Shown here in pieces: positions 61,215-64,000 of a DNA stretch of 64,000 nt (the stretch's first letter is position 1; every line of letters starts with the position of its first letter). The DNA lies in contig CAWINM010000002.1 in the NCBI GenBank assembly GCA_963837455.1, positions 62,001-126,000 on the forward strand, written 5' to 3'. The stretch comes from DASYQD01 sp963837455. Its GTDB lineage: Bacteria > Acidobacteriota > Thermoanaerobaculia > Multivoradales > JAIOJS01. The position numbers and the translations under genes were made by a program. The notes under the pieces are model-generated. The model was not told where the DNA came from, made no database searches, and worked only from the letters and a program-made list of their open reading frames with translations.

Positions 61215-61897
61215 CCCGCTGCGGCCGCTTCGAGGCGGAGGCGCTACTCGCCATCGAGCAGGGCCTGCCGCTCGACGAGCACTTCGGCACCTGTCCCGAC
61301 TGCCGGCAGGCCCGCGCGGCCTACGAGCGCCTGCGCGACGGCCTCGCCTCGCTCGACGCCGAGCTCGAGCCTCCCCCCCACTGGCAGGCGCGGACCTGGA
61401 AGTGGATCGCGGCGCGGCGGGTGCGGCGGCGGCGCTGGGTTCCGTGGACCGTGGTGGGTGGGCTGGCCGCCGCCCTCGCCGCGTTGGTGCTCCTGCGCAA
61501 CCCCAACGCGAACCTCACCGCCGCCTCGCTGCGCGTCGAGCTCGAGGCGCGCGGCGCCACCCGCCGCGGCGACGAGGCCCACCCGGGGGACCGTCTTCGC
61601 CTGCGAGCGTCGATCGGCGGTGCCCGCCACGCCGAGCTGCGCGTTTACCGCGACGACCGCGAGCTGGTGCTGCGCTGCTCCGCGGAGCAGCCCCCGTGTG
61701 CCGCCTCGGGTGGCTGGCTCCGCGACCGCGCAATCCAGGCGCCGGTCGAGCTCGACACGGTGGGGCGCTACCAGCCGCTCCTGCTCGTTGGCCCGCGCCC
61801 CTTCCCCGGCGGCGGGGCCGGCCTCGACGCCGACGTCGCCGCCGCGGTGGCCGGCGGCGCCGAGGTCCGCATGGGCCGCGCCGTCGACGTTCGCTAG
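61211..61897 (+). CDS. Putative anti-sigma factor with single membrane helix
   Basis: The 228-aa protein starts at GTG overlapping the sigma stop. It has a short zinc-finger-like N-terminal module (RCGRFEAEALLAIEQGLPLD, HFGTCPDCRQARAAYERL; H-x3-C-x2-C as in ZAS anti-sigma domains). A basic linker (RRVRRRRW), a membrane helix (VPWTVVGGLAAALAALVLL) and a periplasmic beta-rich domain (LRLRASIGGARHAELRVYRD) follow. It would hold the cognate sigma factor until a signal arrives. With the sigma gene broken it is probably an orphan. Confidence 0.75.
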   Translation: MTRCGRFEAEALLAIEQGLPLDEHFGTCPDCRQARAAYERLRDGLASLDAELEPPPHWQARTWKWIAARRVRRRRWVPWTVVGGLAAALAALVLLRNPNANLTAASLRVELEARGATRRGDEAHPGDRLRLRASIGGARHAELRVYRDDRELVLRCSAEQPPCAASGGWLRDRAIQAPVELDTVGRYQPLLLVGPRPFPGGGAGLDADVAAAVAGGAEVRMGRAVDVR

Positions 61898-62070
61898 CGC
61901 AGCGAGGCTCGCTCGGTTCGGCGATGCGCGCCGGCCAGAGGCGACACCGCGAAGCACCGTCTCGCACGAAGTGCGCGCGGCGCTGTCGTGTTTCGCCTCC
62001 GGACGTCGCCTCCCAACACGACGGACGACGGTGACCGGCAACCGCCGGCACCCGACCAGGGGAGGCGATC

Positions 62071-62982
62071 GTGGACACACTGCGCAGGCGTTGCCGTGGA
62101 TTGGCGCTGGTGCTCTGCTGCTGGACGCTGGCGAGCGGAATGCCGCGCTCGCCGGGGTGGGCGCAACCAGCGCCCCGACCGGTCACCCCACGCCCCGGGG
62201 CCGGTCCCGGCCTGGACGTCGATGGCACGGTCGTCGTGCGGCAGCCCGGCGGAGCGGTCGAGCCCTTGCCCGCGCCGGTCGCCTTCTTCCCCGAGAACGA
62301 GCGCAGCCGGGTGCTCCCCGGCACCGACGTCTCGTACAGCTACGAGTCGTGCGAGGCGATCGACACCGAAGCCCTGCGCGGCAAGCAGCGCGTGACGTTC
62401 GCGCAGCTCGGCCTGCTCGGCGATACGTTGAACCGCACGCTCGCCAATGGCAATAGCTGCACCGGGGGTGACTGCTACCTGCGGGTGATCGCCGCCCCCC
62501 TCGGGGCGACGCTCGTCTTGCGCAACGACGAGCCGCTCGACTGCGAGGATCCCGACACCGGCGGTGTCGGCAGCTGCAGCCTCGGCGTCGACTCGCTCGG
62601 CGCGCCCAACACCTTCGCGCGCGCCGATCGGTACCGCGGCAACATCGTCCTCGCCGACCGCATCAAGGTCGAGGGGACGCGCAATCTCGGCGGGCTCAAC
62701 CTCGTGCTCTTCGGCCGGCTGGGCATCGAGCTCGCCCGCGGCGCCGTCATCCGCGGCGGTGTCGCCGACCCGAAGCGGGCACCGGCCCCGGTAGCCGCGA
62801 CGTCCACGCAGGACTGCCACGACGAGTGCGCGCGCTTCCGGTACGGCCACGGGCCCCGCGACGCCGAGCCGCTCTGCCTCGAAGAGCGGCGGGTGTGCAG
62901 CAAGCGCTTCACCGCCGTGCCCGACGGCAGGCCGGGTCTCGCCGGCGATGCCAGCGGCTCGCTCGCCCTGGTCACCCAGTAG
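62071..62982 (+). CDS. Secreted protein of unknown function, C-terminus possibly truncated
   Basis: The 303-aa frame has a signal peptide (GLALVLCCWTLASGMPRSPG, cut near WAQPA), a Pro/Gly-rich linker and a beta-rich domain. Recognisable stretches are SYSYESCEAIDTEALRGKQR, RVIAAPLGATLVLRNDEPLD and LNLVLFGRLGIELARGAVIR, with cysteine pairs (CTGGDC, CHDEC). The stop codon lies exactly where the sequence enters a truncated IS91-type transposase on the other strand. The natural end may therefore be lost, although the last 60 residues still show coding bias. No family is recognised. Confidence 0.6.
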   Translation: MDTLRRRCRGLALVLCCWTLASGMPRSPGWAQPAPRPVTPRPGAGPGLDVDGTVVVRQPGGAVEPLPAPVAFFPENERSRVLPGTDVSYSYESCEAIDTEALRGKQRVTFAQLGLLGDTLNRTLANGNSCTGGDCYLRVIAAPLGATLVLRNDEPLDCEDPDTGGVGSCSLGVDSLGAPNTFARADRYRGNIVLADRIKVEGTRNLGGLNLVLFGRLGIELARGAVIRGGVADPKRAPAPVAATSTQDCHDECARFRYGHGPRDAEPLCLEERRVCSKRFTAVPDGRPGLAGDASGSLALVTQ

Positions 62983-63368
62983 ATCCGGAGCTGCTTCGGG
63001 ATCGTGAAGACGATCTGGCGGTGCGGCACTTCTGCGAGCAACCCGGAGGCCCACTCCTCCCAGAGGAGCTCGCGCTTCTGGTGACAGGAGGGGCACAGGC
63101 AGCGCAGCTTGCAGGAGAAGGCGATCAGGACGTCGTGCCCGCAGTCGGCACAATGCGCACGCGGCGCGCCGTGGGCGAAGATGCCGCAGTCGAGATACCG
63201 GCAGACGGCCTTCTCGACCGCGCGGCGGGAGAACCCGTGGGCCGGCTCGAAGCGCTCCTCGTAGACCGCGAGCAAGTGCTCGAGCTCCTCCGCGAGCGCG
63301 CGGTAGAGCACCGTGCGCTCCGGACGCCGGGGGCGGTAGAGCCGGGGAGCCGAAGCGGCGGCGGCCAT
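62983..63368 (-). pseudogene. IS91-family transposase, 3'-truncated
   Basis: The N-terminal 128 codons of an IS91/IS801-type transposase are present. They include RTVLYRALAEELEHLLAVYE, the zinc-binding CADCGHDVLIAFSCKLRCLC and CPSC cluster, and VPHRQIVFTIPKQLRIYW. The catalytic HUH-like/Tyr region is missing because the sequence switches to unrelated DNA at about 62983. A perfect hairpin with a CGAA loop (63372–63385) lies just upstream of the ATG. The remnant cannot transpose by itself. Confidence 0.85.
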
Positions 63369-63794
63369 CTCCTCTGCGAACAGAGAAGACGGAATCCGCG
63401 TCTCTCAACTTGCGCGGCGCGATGTCGGAGTCGCCCTCCTGACTCGATCCCGCCAACGAGGAGTGCGGCGGGCTCGTGCTCGCCTACCCGGAGGCGGCCG
63501 GGGAGGAGGCGGGAGGCGAGGGCGGGACGTGCTCGAATCCGGACGAGCGGATTGACCGCGCGGAACCGGCCCTCGCGGCTGGCAGCATCCCACGCGCCAT
63601 CCGAAATCACGACATCCACATCCGCCGGGAGTGGACGCGCGCCCGTCGCTCCAGCTCCCTGTGCCGGCGCAGCGGGCGCCGCGAAGGCGGGGTCCGCGTG
63701 CTCGTCGATCGGCGCCCCGGGCCCGGTGGAACGCTACTCGTCCCGCAGCGAAGCCGCCGCCGTTGGGGGTGGCCACCACGCGCACCCGTGAAGC
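63369..63794. other. Mosaic stretch without a convincing gene
   Basis: Between the IS91 remnant and the dehydrogenase fragment only short frames are seen, none with a recognisable domain. A minus-strand frame starting MDVVISDGAWDAASREGR reads plausibly for about 70 codons and may be another gene remnant. Confidence 0.35.
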
Positions 63795-64000
63795 GGGGAG
63801 CCCGACTCGACCTCGACCCGCAGCGCCGCCGCCGTCGCCTGGTCCTCGGTGATGGCCGCCACCGCCGCCACCGGGTCGCCGACGAAGCGCACGCGGTCGG
63901 GGCAGAGGGCGTGCTCGTCCTGCGACACCGGCAGGATGCCGAAGGTCTCCGGCATCTCGGCGCCGGTGAGGAAGCCGACCACCCCGGGCTTGGCGAGCGC
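63795..64000 (-). pseudogene. Fragment of molybdenum hydroxylase large subunit (xanthine dehydrogenase/aldehyde oxidase family)
   Basis: Entering from the right window edge, the minus strand encodes ALAKPGVVGFLTGAEMPETF, GILPVSQDEHALCPDRV and RFVGDPVAAVAAITEDQATA. This is the a/b-hammerhead domain of CoxL/XDH-type molybdopterin subunits such as 4-hydroxybenzoyl-CoA reductase. After ALRVEVE the homology stops, and unrelated codons lead to a stop at 63734, so the catalytic molybdopterin domains are missing here. The 5' part lies outside the window. Confidence 0.75.

Noticed and set aside
1..64000. tRNA, rRNA, CRISPR arrays, riboswitches
   Set aside because: No cloverleaf-like sequences, rRNA signatures or regularly spaced repeats were noticed by eye. 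A covariance-model search would be needed to exclude small RNAs.

Overview
The window is about 64 kb of very GC-rich DNA with dense genes, many 1–20 bp gene overlaps and frequent GTG starts. Several traits fit an Acidobacteriota-type soil or sediment bacterium (Thermoanaerobaculia-like is my best guess), with a myxobacterium-like deltaproteobacterium as the alternative: Ser/Thr kinases with TPR tails, TRAP systems with a TPR (TatT) lipoprotein, IPTL/VPAL-type C-terminal anchors on secreted beta-helix proteins, ECF sigma/DGPF pairs and secreted Rhs proteins. The phylum is an inference. No rRNA, tRNA or CRISPR array was seen.

Regions. (1) 1–8.2 kb: the end of a lipoprotein gene, a three-gene TRAP transporter operon (TatT lipoprotein, DctP, fused DctQM), a GlgX-type debranching enzyme and an unknown protein. 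(2) 8.3–13.8 kb: a large GH38 alpha-mannosidase, an S4 RNA-binding protein, a small membrane protein and a sulfotransferase. (3) 13.8–24.9 kb: the most interesting part. It has an ABC exporter, an ALG11-like GT4, a GT2-like enzyme, a secreted beta-helix/DUF11-type protein, and a tightly overlapping minus-strand operon encoding an ALG1-like mannosyltransferase, an STT3/AglB/PglB oligosaccharyltransferase and a MurG (Alg13/14-fold) GlcNAc transferase. Together these look like a bacterial N-glycosylation pathway with components resembling the eukaryotic and archaeal dolichol pathway.

(4) 25–33.2 kb: an accessory island with a secreted Rhs/YD-repeat protein, a lower-GC C-terminal tip and a small membrane protein that could be its partner. 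A 1.2-kb partial duplication of the Rhs core follows, fused to a second unrelated tip. Gene fragments (S41 peptidase, XRE regulator) lie at its edges. (5) 33.4–46.5 kb: backbone genes: UDP-glucose dehydrogenase, an ATP-grasp ligase, a DUF4097-like protein, an S51/glutamine-amidotransferase-like protein, an esterase, a Ser/Thr kinase with TPRs (preceded by the stump of an ECF sigma gene), a PstS-like protein coupled to a TonB-dependent receptor, and an MFS transporter.

(6) 46.7–64 kb: a mosaic accessory region. It holds a lipoprotein, a secreted propeller-like protein with a small Cys-rich companion, a complete IS21-family element (49794–53068, 7-bp target duplication), a DUF433 protein, a VapBC-type pair, a DGPF/ECF42-type pair whose DGPF gene carries an amber codon, an MddA-like methanethiol methyltransferase divergent from a CadC-like TPR regulator, and a damaged TPR-lipoprotein/ECF sigma/anti-sigma cluster. 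It ends with an unknown secreted protein, a truncated IS91-family transposase and a broken molybdenum-hydroxylase fragment that runs off the end. Frameshifts, truncations and one amber codon occur only in regions 4 and 6 and just upstream of the kinase. The other backbone genes are intact, which points to real decay of accessory DNA rather than uniform sequencing error.
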